A DNA stretch of 33,145 bases from DATARH01 sp035309005. Its GTDB lineage: Bacteria; Pseudomonadota; Alphaproteobacteria; ATCC43930; CGMCC-115725. The stretch is from contig DATGFP010000037.1 of assembly GCA_035309005.1 (NCBI GenBank), forward strand, positions 1 through 33,145, given 5' to 3'. This document shows positions 1-7,625 of the stretch, one piece after another (position 1 is the first letter of the stretch; each line of letters begins with the position of its first letter). Made by a program: the position numbers and the translations under genes. The notes beneath the pieces were generated by a model that searched no databases, was not told the origin of the DNA, and worked only from the letters and a program-made list of their open reading frames with translations.

Positions 1-1
1 C

Positions 2-568
2 GCCGACCCGCACCGCGAAGCCTACGAGCGGGTCTTCGCCCAGTCGAGCGCGCTGATGCTGCAGATCGTCGCATTGCCGAAGCCGGTCATCGCCGAGGTT
101 CACGGCGTCGCCACCGCGGCGGGCTGCCAGCTCGTCGCGACCTGCGACCTCGCGGTCGCCGCCGAGGAGGCGCGCTTCGCCACCCCCGGCGTCGATATCG
201 GGCTGTTCTGCTCGACCCCGATGGTGGCGCTGACGCGCGCTATCGGCCGCAAGCGGGCGATGGAGATGCTGCTGACCGGCGAGCTGGTAGACGCCGCGAC
301 GGCAAAGGCCCTGGGCCTCGTCAACCGCGTCGTGCCGCGGGCCGAACTCGCCGCGGTGACGCAGGCGATGGCCCGCCAGATCGCCGCGAAATCGGCCCTG
401 ACCGTGGCGCTCGGCAAGGAGGCCTTCTACCGCCAGGCCGAGCTCGGTCTCGCCGACGCCTATCGCTACGCCGCCGAGGTGATGACCCGCAACATGCTGG
501 CGCGCGACGCCGCCGAAGGCATCGACGCGTTCCTGGAGAAGCGCCCGCCCGTCTGGCGCGACGCGTAG
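2..568 (+). CDS. ECHDC3-like enoyl-CoA hydratase/isomerase family protein (5' end outside window)
   Basis: The frame is open from base 2 with no start in view, so the N-terminus lies outside the window; it ends at TAG 566-568. The crotonase signature is clear: an HGVATAAGCQLVATCD stretch, then FATPGVDIGLFCSTP, MLLTGELVDA and GLVNRVVP. The two glutamates that do hydration in classical enoyl-CoA hydratase are not there: the first position is Gln (codon 128-130, GCQL) and the second falls in TPGV instead of xPE. This matches the ECHDC3 subgroup (known family trait, recalled, not searched). A standard hydratase reaction is therefore unlikely; a CoA-thioester role is inferred from the fold. No operon partner is visible, and a repeat and a convergent gene follow. 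Confidence 0.85.
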   Translation, partial: ADPHREAYERVFAQSSALMLQIVALPKPVIAEVHGVATAAGCQLVATCDLAVAAEEARFATPGVDIGLFCSTPMVALTRAIGRKRAMEMLLTGELVDAATAKALGLVNRVVPRAELAAVTQAMARQIAAKSALTVALGKEAFYRQAELGLADAYRYAAEVMTRNMLARDAAEGIDAFLEKRPPVWRDA

Positions 569-587
569 CGGTCGCTGCCCTCAGCGC

Positions 588-657
588 GATTGCTTCGTCG
601 CTGCGCTTCTCGCAATGACACCATTTTCACTGTCATTGCGAGCGAAGCGAAAGCAAT
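588..657. repeat. Palindromic intergenic repeat, family A, copy 1
   Basis: Two inverted arms, GATTGCTTCGTCGCTGCGC-type (588-619) and GTCATTGCGAGCGAAGCGA-type (632-657), are separated by about 12 bases. The same unit recurs at 14406-14490 and, split apart, at 26533-26562 plus 26766-26791. It lies between two convergent genes. Such REP/BIME-like units are common in alphaproteobacterial genomes; a role in transcript ends is only inferred. Confidence 0.8.
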
Positions 658-676
658 CCCGATCGGAAAATCGAAC

Positions 677-1483
677 TCAGGCGCCGATGCCCCAGGCGAT
701 GGCATTGCGCAGGAACGTGGTGAACCCGGCGTTCTCCCACGGGGCACGGAAGGTCGGCGGCGTCGGGTCGGCGGGATTGGCCGGCCGGCCGGCGCGGATC
801 GCCGGGTTATGGCTATGGCCGAGGGCACAATAGGCGACGCCGCCGCTTCCGACGCCGCGGCTGTAGGCGATGACGCGCGTCTTGCCGTCGGCTTGCAGCG
901 AGGTGTCGGAGGGGTAGAGACCTTCGGTCGCTGATGCCGCTTCCGCGCCATATTCCGCGGTCAATAGGATCCGCGTTGCGCCGGGGTCCTGCAGCTCGAC
1001 AAAGTACGGCTCGTCCTCGACAACAAACGAGGTGCCGAGCCCGCGCGTCAGCGGCGATGCGCCGTCGCGCACGTCGACGCGGAATTCTCTGATCGGCGGA
1101 TGGGTCAGGAAGCGGCTGCCGAGCAGTGCATGGTGCTCGGTCGTGACCGTGCGGCGCATGCGCACGCCCTCGACCCGCTCGGCGCGGCCGCCGCTCGTCC
1201 CGTGCAGGCCGAGCCAATTGCCGCCGGCTTCCAGCCAGCTGCGCAGCGCGCGGCACTGCGCGGCGTCGGGGTAGGGGCCGGCGACGTAAGTGATCAGCAG
1301 CCGGCTGACCGGCAGCCACTTCTCGAGATCGGTGAAATCGTTGGCGACCGAGGCCGGGATGTCGCGCTCGGCCAAGAGGCCCAGGAGCCGCAGGCGGACG
1401 TAGTCGTGGTCGTGCCCGCCCATCGAGCCGGGCGGAAAACCGCCGGTAATGACGTGGGCGCGGCCGGAATGCTGCTCTGCCAT
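677..1483 (-). CDS. ThuA domain-containing protein
   Basis: 268 residues. The layout matches the ThuA (trehalose-utilisation-like, class I glutamine amidotransferase-like) fold: an N-terminal strand with ITGGFPPGSMGGHDHDY, the LLITYVAGPYP segment, the GNWLGLHGTSGG turn, a long insertion with VEDEPYFVELQDP, and a C-terminal GGVAYCALGHSHNP motif near residue 220 that in this family precedes the final helix with a WGIGA end. The start ATG 1481-1483 follows a GAGGTGA ribosome site. ThuA-fold proteins act on sugars or related metabolites, but the reaction is poorly defined and no sugar genes lie nearby. It is divergent from the toxin-antitoxin operon at 1647, sharing a 163-base upstream region. 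Confidence 0.85.
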   Translation of the reverse strand: MAEQHSGRAHVITGGFPPGSMGGHDHDYVRLRLLGLLAERDIPASVANDFTDLEKWLPVSRLLITYVAGPYPDAAQCRALRSWLEAGGNWLGLHGTSGGRAERVEGVRMRRTVTTEHHALLGSRFLTHPPIREFRVDVRDGASPLTRGLGTSFVVEDEPYFVELQDPGATRILLTAEYGAEAASATEGLYPSDTSLQADGKTRVIAYSRGVGSGGVAYCALGHSHNPAIRAGRPANPADPTPPTFRAPWENAGFTTFLRNAIAWGIGA

Positions 1484-1582
1484 CGTGTCACCTCGATCCT
1501 CTGCAACGGCTGATTTTAGTTTCTCACTTTGCCGCCATTCTCGGCTACCGCCGCGTTGCGCCGACGGGGCAGTTGCGCGCTG

Positions 1583-1610
1583 TTGGCACTTACACCAAAT
1601 TACGTATTCT
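1583..1610 (+). promoter_or_regulatory. Candidate sigma-70-type promoter of the toxin-antitoxin operon
   Basis: TTGGCA at 1583-1588 and TATTCT at 1605-1610 are separated by 16 bases, and lie 37 bases upstream of the antitoxin start. The stretch is AT-richer than its surroundings. Assignment rests on pattern only. Confidence 0.35.
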
Positions 1611-1646
1611 CACTACCGCAAGCATCGAGCCATATGGATAAGCCAC

Positions 1647-1892
1647 ATGGATAAGATCGTCCCGGCGGCCGAAGCCAACCGGCGGTTTTCGCGGCTCCTT
1701 CGAGCGGTTCGCGAAGGCGACAGCTATGTCGTGACGGCGCATGGCCGTCCGGTCGCCAGGATAATTCCGATCCGCGACGACGACGCGGTAAAAGACAAGG
1801 CGCGGGAGCTTCTCCTCGCGCGCCTGCGTTCGCAAGCCGCGATCGATGTCGGCCGGTGGACCCGCGAGGAATTGTACGAGGAGCCGGCGTGA
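1647..1892 (+). CDS. Phd/YefM-family antitoxin (VapB-like)
   Basis: 81 residues. The N-terminal half (AEANRRFSRLLRAVREGDS, then VVTAHGRPVARIIPI) is the standard Phd/YefM/prevent-host-death fold, which binds operator DNA; the charged C-terminal tail ending WTREELYEEPA would wrap the toxin. The chosen ATG gives the family's usual MDKIVPAAEANR start; an upstream ATG at 1634 is part of a 13-base duplication and leads only to a six-codon reading frame. The stop TGA (1890-1892) overlaps the toxin GTG start at 1889 by four bases, so the pair is translationally coupled. Such antitoxins usually repress their own promoter; the likely operator region is 1583-1646. Confidence 0.9.
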   Translation: MDKIVPAAEANRRFSRLLRAVREGDSYVVTAHGRPVARIIPIRDDDAVKDKARELLLARLRSQAAIDVGRWTREELYEEPA

Positions 1893-2332
1893 GGATCGCC
1901 CTCGACACCAATGTCTTGGCCTATGCGGAGGGCGTCAACGGCGAGGCGATGCGGCAGCGCGCGCTCGATCTGATCAGCCGCTTGCCGCGCGACGAGGTCG
2001 TGCTGCCGGTGCAGGTTCTCGGGGAGCTGTTCAGCGTGCTGACGCGCAAGGCGGCGCGCCCGCGCGCGGCGACCCGGGCCGCCATCCTGTCGTGGTGCGA
2101 TGCGTTTTCGGTGCTCGGCACCTCGGCCGCCGTGATGCTCGCCGCGATGGATTTGGCGGCGGACCACCGGTTGTTCATTTGGGACGCGGTGATCTTCGCC
2201 TGCGCCGCCGAGAGCGCCTGCCGGCTGCTGCTGTCGCAGGATTTGCAGGAGGGATTTACCTGGCGCGGCGTAACCGTCGCCGATCCCTTTTTGCCGACCC
2301 CCCATCCCCTGCTCGCCGGGTTATTGCGATGA
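1889..2332 (+). CDS. vapC: PIN-domain toxin, VapC family
   Basis: 147 residues starting at GTG 1889, which gives the canonical VRIALDTNVLAYAEG start; an in-frame ATG at 1856 lies inside the antitoxin and is less likely. The PIN acidic residues are all visible: Asp6 (LDTN), Glu46 (GELF), Asp99 (IWDAVIFA) and Asp118 (SQD), so the Mg-dependent ribonuclease site looks intact. VapC toxins cleave tRNA or rRNA; the target here cannot be read from sequence. Unusually, its TGA (2330-2332) overlaps the ATG of hyuA at 2329, coupling a toxin-antitoxin pair to a metabolic operon. Confidence 0.92.
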   Translation: MRIALDTNVLAYAEGVNGEAMRQRALDLISRLPRDEVVLPVQVLGELFSVLTRKAARPRAATRAAILSWCDAFSVLGTSAAVMLAAMDLAADHRLFIWDAVIFACAAESACRLLLSQDLQEGFTWRGVTVADPFLPTPHPLLAGLLR

Positions 2333-4443
2333 CGCCGCCCAGCCTGCGCGTCGCCTCCGATGTCGGCGGCACCTTTACCGACAACCTCGCCTACGACGAT
2401 GAGGCGAAGCGGGTGACGGTCGCCAAGGTACCGACGACGCCGGAAAACCGCGCGCTGGGCACGGTGCGCGGTCTCCTGCGCGCGCTGGCGCTGCAGGGGA
2501 AGGCCGGCGGCGATGTCACCTATGTCGGGCACGGCATGACGACCGCGACCAACGCGATCCTGCAGCGCACCGGCGGGCGCACCGCCTTTGTCACCAACGA
2601 GGGCTTCCGCGACCTCTTGCTGATCGGCCGGCAGAACCGCCCGAGCCTTTACGACATCCGCCAGACCCGGCCCCTGCCCTTGGCGGCGCGCGAGGATTGC
2701 CACACCGTGCGGGGCCGGCTCGACCGCGACGGGCGCGAGGTGACGCCGCTCGACGAAGCGGGGCTGCGCGAGATCGCCCGGCGGCTGCGTGCCGACAAGG
2801 TCGCGGCGGTCGCGGTCTGTCTCCTCCACGCCTACGCCAACCCGGCGCACGAGCGCCGCGTGAAGGCGATCCTGGGCGACGCGCTGCCCAGCATCCCCGT
2901 TTGCATCTCGACCGACATTCTCGCCGAGTTCCGCGAATACGAGCGCGCCAGCACGGTGCTGCTCAACGCATACCTCCTGCCGGTGATGGAAAGCTACCTG
3001 GCGAGCCTCAGCGAACTCCTCACCGACCCCGCCGCCGGGCTCGGCCTCGCGCCTGATGTGCCGGTCATGGTGATGGAAGCCTCGGGCGGCCTGATGACGC
3101 TGCCGAGCGCCCGCGCCAAGCCGGTGCACACGGTGCTGTCGGGGCCGGCCGGCGGGGTCGTCGCCAGCGCCCACCTGGCGCAGCTCTCGGGCTTCAGCGA
3201 CATCATCACGCTCGACATGGGCGGCACCAGCACCGACATAAGCCTGGTGCTCGGCGGCCGGCCGCAGGTGACGCGCGAAGCCGGCCTCGCCGGCGCCCCG
3301 ATCCGCATCCCGGTCATCGACATCAACGCGATCGGCGCCGGCGGCGGTTCCGTTGCCTGGATCGACGAGGGCGGCGCGCTGCGGGTCGGGCCGCTCAGCG
3401 CCGAGGCGGTGCCGGGCCCGGCCTGCTACGGCCGCGGCGGGGTGGCGCCCACCGTCACCGACGCCAACCTCGTGCTCGGCCGGCTCGGGCCCGAGACGCG
3501 GCTCGGTGGCGAACTGGCGCTCGACCCGGAGGCCGCGGCGCGCGCGATCCGCGAGCGCATCGCCGCGCCGCTCGGCCTCGACCTCGTCGCCGCCGCTGCC
3601 GGCATCCTGCGCGTCGCCAACGCGACGATGGCGCGCGGTGTGCGCGTCGTCTCGGTCGAGCGCGGCCACGACCCGCGCCGCTTGACGCTGGTGCCGTTCG
3701 GCGGCGCCGGGCCGATGCACGGCTCGCCCCTGGCGCGCGAACTGATGATCCCGCGCCTTCTCGTGCCGCCGACCCCGGGGATCCTGTGCGCCCTCGGCAT
3801 GCTGGTCGCCGATCTGCGCCACGATCTGGTGCAAACGAGGCTCGCGGCGCATCGGGGCTTCGCGGCCGCCGACGCCGCGGCAGTTTTCGCGCCGATGCTG
3901 GCCGAGGCTCGCCGCCTCCTCGCCGCCGACCGCATGCCGCCCGAGCGCCAGCGGATCGAGCTGCGGGTCGATATGCGCTACATCGGGCAATCCTACGAAT
4001 TGCCGCTGCCGCTGCCGGAACCGGAGCTGGATATTGAGAATTGGGCGGCGGCGTGGGCCGAGCTCGCGTCCGCCTTCCATGTCGAGCACGCCCGGCGCTT
4101 CGGCCACAGCGACAGCGCGGCGCCGGTCGAAATCGTCAGCTTCGCGGTGACCGCGACCGGCCTCATCGACACCCCCGAGCTGCCGCGCCCGCCGCAGGGC
4201 GGCCCGGAGCCGCCGGGGGACGCACACAGCGGCACCCGCCGCGCCTTTTTCGAGGCGGCGGGGCCGGGAGGCGGCGGCGATTGGCTGGCCGCGCCGGTGT
4301 GGCGCCGCGAGGCGCTCTTCGCCGGCAACGCAATCTCGGGGCCGGGCATCATCGAGGAGGTCTCGGCGACGACCGTCCTCTACCCCGGCGACCGCGCCCG
4401 CGTCGACGCGCTCGGCAGCCTCGTCGTGGAGGTTGGCGGGTGA
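2329..4443 (+). CDS. hyuA: Hydantoinase/oxoprolinase family protein, HyuA-type subunit
   Basis: 704 residues. The N-terminal hydantoinase A domain opens with the ATP-type phosphate loop DVGGTFTD (11-18), followed by GHGMTTATNAILQR and TNEGFRDLLLIGRQNRP; the second nucleotide-binding half carries LDMGGTSTD (295-303) and IGAGGGSVAWID; the C-terminal part matches the acetone-carboxylase-like domain. The family couples ATP hydrolysis to opening of cyclic amides (N-methylhydantoin, 5-oxoproline) or to carboxylation of ketones, always together with a HyuB-type subunit, here encoded at 5426. Start ATG 2329 overlaps the vapC stop; the frame is open further upstream to 1846 but that part is a shadow of vapBC. 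Substrate unknown; no racemase or carbamoylase gene is nearby. Confidence 0.93.
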   Translation: MTPPSLRVASDVGGTFTDNLAYDDEAKRVTVAKVPTTPENRALGTVRGLLRALALQGKAGGDVTYVGHGMTTATNAILQRTGGRTAFVTNEGFRDLLLIGRQNRPSLYDIRQTRPLPLAAREDCHTVRGRLDRDGREVTPLDEAGLREIARRLRADKVAAVAVCLLHAYANPAHERRVKAILGDALPSIPVCISTDILAEFREYERASTVLLNAYLLPVMESYLASLSELLTDPAAGLGLAPDVPVMVMEASGGLMTLPSARAKPVHTVLSGPAGGVVASAHLAQLSGFSDIITLDMGGTSTDISLVLGGRPQVTREAGLAGAPIRIPVIDINAIGAGGGSVAWIDEGGALRVGPLSAEAVPGPACYGRGGVAPTVTDANLVLGRLGPETRLGGELALDPEAAARAIRERIAAPLGLDLVAAAAGILRVANATMARGVRVVSVERGHDPRRLTLVPFGGAGPMHGSPLARELMIPRLLVPPTPGILCALGMLVADLRHDLVQTRLAAHRGFAAADAAAVFAPMLAEARRLLAADRMPPERQRIELRVDMRYIGQSYELPLPLPEPELDIENWAAAWAELASAFHVEHARRFGHSDSAAPVEIVSFAVTATGLIDTPELPRPPQGGPEPPGDAHSGTRRAFFEAAGPGGGGDWLAAPVWRREALFAGNAISGPGIIEEVSATTVLYPGDRARVDALGSLVVEVGG

Positions 4444-4459
4444 TCGCGTTTTAGAACAT

Positions 4460-4539
4460 GTCTTCCCGGCGCAAGCCGGGACCCATTCGGCAGCAATTCG
4501 GGAGGCGGCCCGATGGGTCCCGGTTTTCGCCGGGAAGAC
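4460..4539. repeat. Palindromic repeat, family B, copy 1
   Basis: The left arm begins GTCTTCCCGGCGCAAGCCGG (from 4460) and the right arm ends CGGTTTTCGCCGGGAAGAC (to 4539); both run on through ACCCAT/ATGGGT. The arms pair almost completely over about 27 bases around a 26-base loop. Related copies are at 16875-16949 and 22124-22223. It lies in the 162-base gap between hyuA and the SDR gene, where it could form a strong RNA hairpin within the operon. A 13-base near-tandem duplication (CAATTTGGCTTTA, CAATCTGGCTTTA) follows at about 4539-4564. Confidence 0.8.
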
Positions 4540-4605
4540 AATTTGGCTTTACAATCTGGCTTTATTGCCAAACCCAGGGACGGGTGAGGCGGGAGGAGAG
4601 AAACC

Positions 4606-5433
4606 ATGCGGCAAGTCGACGGCAAGGTCGCGATTGTCACCGGCGGCGCGTCGGGGATCGGCGCCGCCTGCGCCGAGACGCTGGCGCGCGAGGGCGCCCG
4701 CGTCGTCGTCAGCGACATCGACGATGCGGGCGGCAACGCGCTCGTCGCGCGGATCGTCGCTGCCGGGCACCAGGCCATCTACCTCGCGCACGACGTCACC
4801 GACGAAGCGCGCTGGCAGGCGGTCGTGGGCGACATCGAGCGGCGCTATGGGCGGCTCGACATCCTCGTCGCCAATGCCGGGATCGGCATCATGACGCCCT
4901 CGATCGTCGACATGAGCCTGGCAGATTGGCGGCGGCAGACCGCGGTCAACCTCGACGGCGTCTTCCTCTCGGTCAAGCATTGCCTGCCGCTGATGCGCAA
5001 ATCGGGTGGCGGGGCGATCGTGATGACCTCGTCGATCGCCGGGCTGCGCGGCTCGGCGACGCTGGCCGGCTATTGCGCCACCAAGGGCGGGGTGCGCCTC
5101 TTCGCCAAGGCGATCGCGATGGAATGCGCTTCGCGTGGCGACGGCGTGCGCGTCAACAGCGTGCATCCCGGCATCATCGACACGCCGATCTGGGACAAGA
5201 TCAACCCGGCCGCCATCGGCCGCAACGCCCCGATCGACATCGAGGAACACGGCCGGCGCGGCGCGCCTTTGGGCCGCGTCGGCACGCCGCAGGACATCGC
5301 CAACGGCGTCCTCTTCCTGTGTTCCGACGCGGCGAATTACATCACCGGCACCGAGCTGGTGATCGACGGCGGCATCACCGGCGGCCAGATCGCGCGCAGC
5401 GGCCCGTTGGCGATGAGTTCGGCCCATGAATGA
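4606..5433 (+). CDS. SDR-family NAD(P)-dependent oxidoreductase
   Basis: 275 residues, a classical short-chain dehydrogenase. Cofactor loop TGGASGIG at 12-19, an acidic Asp37 at the end of strand 2 that suggests NAD rather than NADP, NAG at 90-92, and the catalytic set Asn115, Ser143, Tyr156 and Lys160 (YxxxK). The GRVGTPQDIANGVLFLCSD and GTELVIDGG segments near the C-terminus are typical. The ATG follows a strong GGGAGGAG ribosome site. The C-terminal eight bases overlap hyuB (5426), so the enzyme is embedded between the two hydantoinase-type subunits and probably oxidises or reduces a substrate or product of that pathway. Substrate not predictable. Confidence 0.93.
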   Translation: MRQVDGKVAIVTGGASGIGAACAETLAREGARVVVSDIDDAGGNALVARIVAAGHQAIYLAHDVTDEARWQAVVGDIERRYGRLDILVANAGIGIMTPSIVDMSLADWRRQTAVNLDGVFLSVKHCLPLMRKSGGGAIVMTSSIAGLRGSATLAGYCATKGGVRLFAKAIAMECASRGDGVRVNSVHPGIIDTPIWDKINPAAIGRNAPIDIEEHGRRGAPLGRVGTPQDIANGVLFLCSDAANYITGTELVIDGGITGGQIARSGPLAMSSAHE

Positions 5434-7069
5434 CGCGCCCCCGCTGCGCAACGCGCCCGCGCCGATCATCGATCCGGTGACGCTCGAAGTGTTGCGCAAC
5501 GCGTTGGAATCGATCGCCGACGAGATGGGCGCCGTGCTGAAGCGCACCTCGTTCTCGCCCAACATCAAGGAGCGGATGGACGCCTCCTGCGCGATCTTCG
5601 ACGCCGACGCGCAGCTCGTCGCGCAGGCCGAGCATGTGCCGGTGCATCTCGGCTCGATGCTGCGCGCGGTCAGCGCCACGGTCGCGGCGGTCGGTACGGT
5701 CGAAGAGGGCGACGTCGTCATCGTCAACGACCCCTTCACCGGCGGCTCGCACCTCCCCGACATCACAATCGTCGCGCCGGTCTACGCCGCCAATGGCGCG
5801 AAGGGGCGCCATATCGGCTACGTCGCGACCCGGGCGCACCACGCCGATGTCGGCGGCATGGAGCCGGGCTCGATGCCGGGCAACAGCCGCGAAGTCTACC
5901 AGGAGGGGCTCGTCATCCCGGCGGTCAAGCTCTACCGCAAGGGCCGGCTGCAGGAGGATGTGCTGCGCTTCATCCTCGCCAACGTGCGCACCCCCGAGGA
6001 GCGCCGCGGCGACCTCAACGCGCAGCTCGCGGCGCTCAAGGTCGGCGAGCAGCGCCTCGGCGAATTGGCGCAGCGCTACGGCAGCGATCTGCTGGTCGCC
6101 GGTTTCGCCGCGATCCTCGACTATGCCGAGCGCCGCATGCGCCGCCGCCTCGCCGGATTGCCGCCCGGCACCTACCGCGGCGAGGATTTCCTCGACGACG
6201 ACGGCAGCAGCGACGAGCCGGTGCGCGTGGCGCTGGCGATCACCGTCTCGCCCGACCGGCTGGTGCTCGATTTCGCCGGCTCCTCGGCGCAGCGCCCGGG
6301 CAACATCAACGCGGTCGCGCCGATGACCTATTCGGCGAGCTTCTTCGCGATCAAGATCCTGACCGACGCCGAGATCCCGGTGAACGCCGGCACCTTCCGC
6401 AGCGTCGAATTGAAGATCCCGGAGGGCTCGTTCCTCGCGGCGCGGCTGCCGGCGGCGGTGTGCGCCGGCAACACCGAGACGACCCAGCGGGTCGCCGACA
6501 CGGTGCTCCGGGTGTGCGCCCAATTCGCCCCCGAGCGGGTGCCGGCGGCGAGCCAGGGCACGATGAACACGATCGCGATCGGCGGTCACGACCCGAGAGG
6601 AAGCGAGCCGGGCGGCCGGCCCTACACCTATATCGAGACGATCGGCGGCGGCCAGGGCGGCCGGCCGATGGGGCCGGGCGACGACGGCATCCAGTGCAAC
6701 ATGACCAACACGATGAATACGCCCATTGAAGCGCTGGAGATCACCTATCCGCTGCGGGTCGAGCGCTACGAATTGCGCGCGGGCTCGGCCGGCGCCGGGC
6801 GGCATCGCGGCGGCAACGGCCTCGTCCGGGCGATCCGCGTGCTGGGAGAGGAGGCGCGCGTCTCCCTGCAATGCGAGCGCCGCCGCTTCGCGCCCTATGG
6901 CCTCCATGGCGGCGTCGACGGCAAGCCCGGCCGCAACGCGGTCATCCGTGCCGACGGCAGCATCGAGGAGGTGCCGGGCAAGGCTTCGCTGTCGCTCGCC
7001 GCCGGCGACATCATCGTCGTCGAAACCCCCGGCGGCGGCGGCTGGGGCGATAGGTCTCGGCTAGAATGA
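5426..7069 (+). CDS. hyuB: Hydantoinase B/oxoprolinase family protein, HyuB-type subunit
   Basis: 547 residues. It opens with the family hallmark IDPVTLEVLRNALESIADEM, then EHVPVHLGSM (Glu69, His70, His74), GGSHLPD (His109, Asp112) and HHADVGG (His138, His139, Asp141), the His/Asp/Glu set expected to bind metal. C-terminal GGGGWG precedes the stop. It is the obligate partner of HyuA (2329). Start ATG 5426 overlaps the end of the SDR gene by eight bases. Its stop (7067-7069) overlaps the ATG of the Uma2 remnant at 7066 by four bases. The substrate could be a hydantoin, 5-oxoproline or another cyclic or aryl carbonyl compound; sequence alone does not decide. Confidence 0.93.
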   Translation: MNDAPPLRNAPAPIIDPVTLEVLRNALESIADEMGAVLKRTSFSPNIKERMDASCAIFDADAQLVAQAEHVPVHLGSMLRAVSATVAAVGTVEEGDVVIVNDPFTGGSHLPDITIVAPVYAANGAKGRHIGYVATRAHHADVGGMEPGSMPGNSREVYQEGLVIPAVKLYRKGRLQEDVLRFILANVRTPEERRGDLNAQLAALKVGEQRLGELAQRYGSDLLVAGFAAILDYAERRMRRRLAGLPPGTYRGEDFLDDDGSSDEPVRVALAITVSPDRLVLDFAGSSAQRPGNINAVAPMTYSASFFAIKILTDAEIPVNAGTFRSVELKIPEGSFLAARLPAAVCAGNTETTQRVADTVLRVCAQFAPERVPAASQGTMNTIAIGGHDPRGSEPGGRPYTYIETIGGGQGGRPMGPGDDGIQCNMTNTMNTPIEALEITYPLRVERYELRAGSAGAGRHRGGNGLVRAIRVLGEEARVSLQCERRRFAPYGLHGGVDGKPGRNAVIRADGSIEEVPGKASLSLAAGDIIVVETPGGGGWGDRSRLE

Positions 7070-7625
7070 CGCTCGAAGAGTTTCTCCGATGGGAGGACGG
7101 CACCGACACCCGGTATGAGCTCGTTCGCGGGGTGCCGGTCCCTAGACCACTACAACCGAACGCACACGGAATGCTGCTAGCGCGGCTCTGCTCGCTGATC
7201 GATCCAGGGCTCGAAGCCCGGCAAAAGCATTTCGGGTTGCCAGCCTCGGCCGTCGCCAGCCCGAACGATCCGGGTACCTGCTATTTGGCCGATTTCGTTG
7301 TCGCACCGCTGCCGATTACTGTGATCGTCAGCTGGCGTACGAGCCAGTTCTGATTATTGAGATACTGTCGGACAGCACAGAGGAGAGTGATCGCGGGAGT
7401 AAGTGTTCCGACTACCGCGATATAGCGAGCGTGCAGGAAATTGTGCTGATCGATTCGCGCTATCGTCGCGCCGAGCTGTACCAGAGACGGGGATCTGGTT
7501 GGACCCGGATAATCTCAGAGCGTTCGGGTGTGGTGTCGCTGTCATCGGTCGGTATCGGAATCTCAATGTCTGATCTTTATCAGGGGCTCACCGTCGCCGA
7601 AGACACAAGGACTGCTGAGCCCTGA
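7066..7625 (+). pseudogene. Uma2-family (DUF820-type) restriction-endonuclease-like gene, frameshifted
   Basis: The first frame (7066-7353) encodes MTLEEFLRWEDGTDTRYELV, the Uma2 N-terminus, and continues to CYLADFVVAPLPIT. Near 7321 the homology moves to another frame, reading DRQLAYEPVLIIEILSDST, SDRGSKCSDYRDIASVQEIV, LIDSRYRRAELYQRRG and GISMSDLYQG up to TGA 7623-7625. The joined length of about 186 codons equals a normal Uma2 protein, so a single indel (one base lost or two gained) at about 7320-7325 broke the gene. Base composition is clearly less GC-rich than the flanks, suggesting transfer. Both ends overlap neighbours (hyuB stop and yqaA start). A sequencing error is the main alternative. 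Confidence 0.85.

Noticed and set aside
1846..2328. Long N-terminal extension of HyuA in an open frame
   Set aside because: The frame overlaps vapB and vapC, which have clear family motifs; the extension is Arg/Ala/Gly-rich without motifs, and the HyuA family begins at the DVGGTFTD region close to ATG 2329.
1921..4227. 768-codon minus-strand open frame across hyuA
   Set aside because: It is a GC-skewed shadow (Arg, His, Gln, Gly-rich) with no motif, opposite a strongly supported gene.
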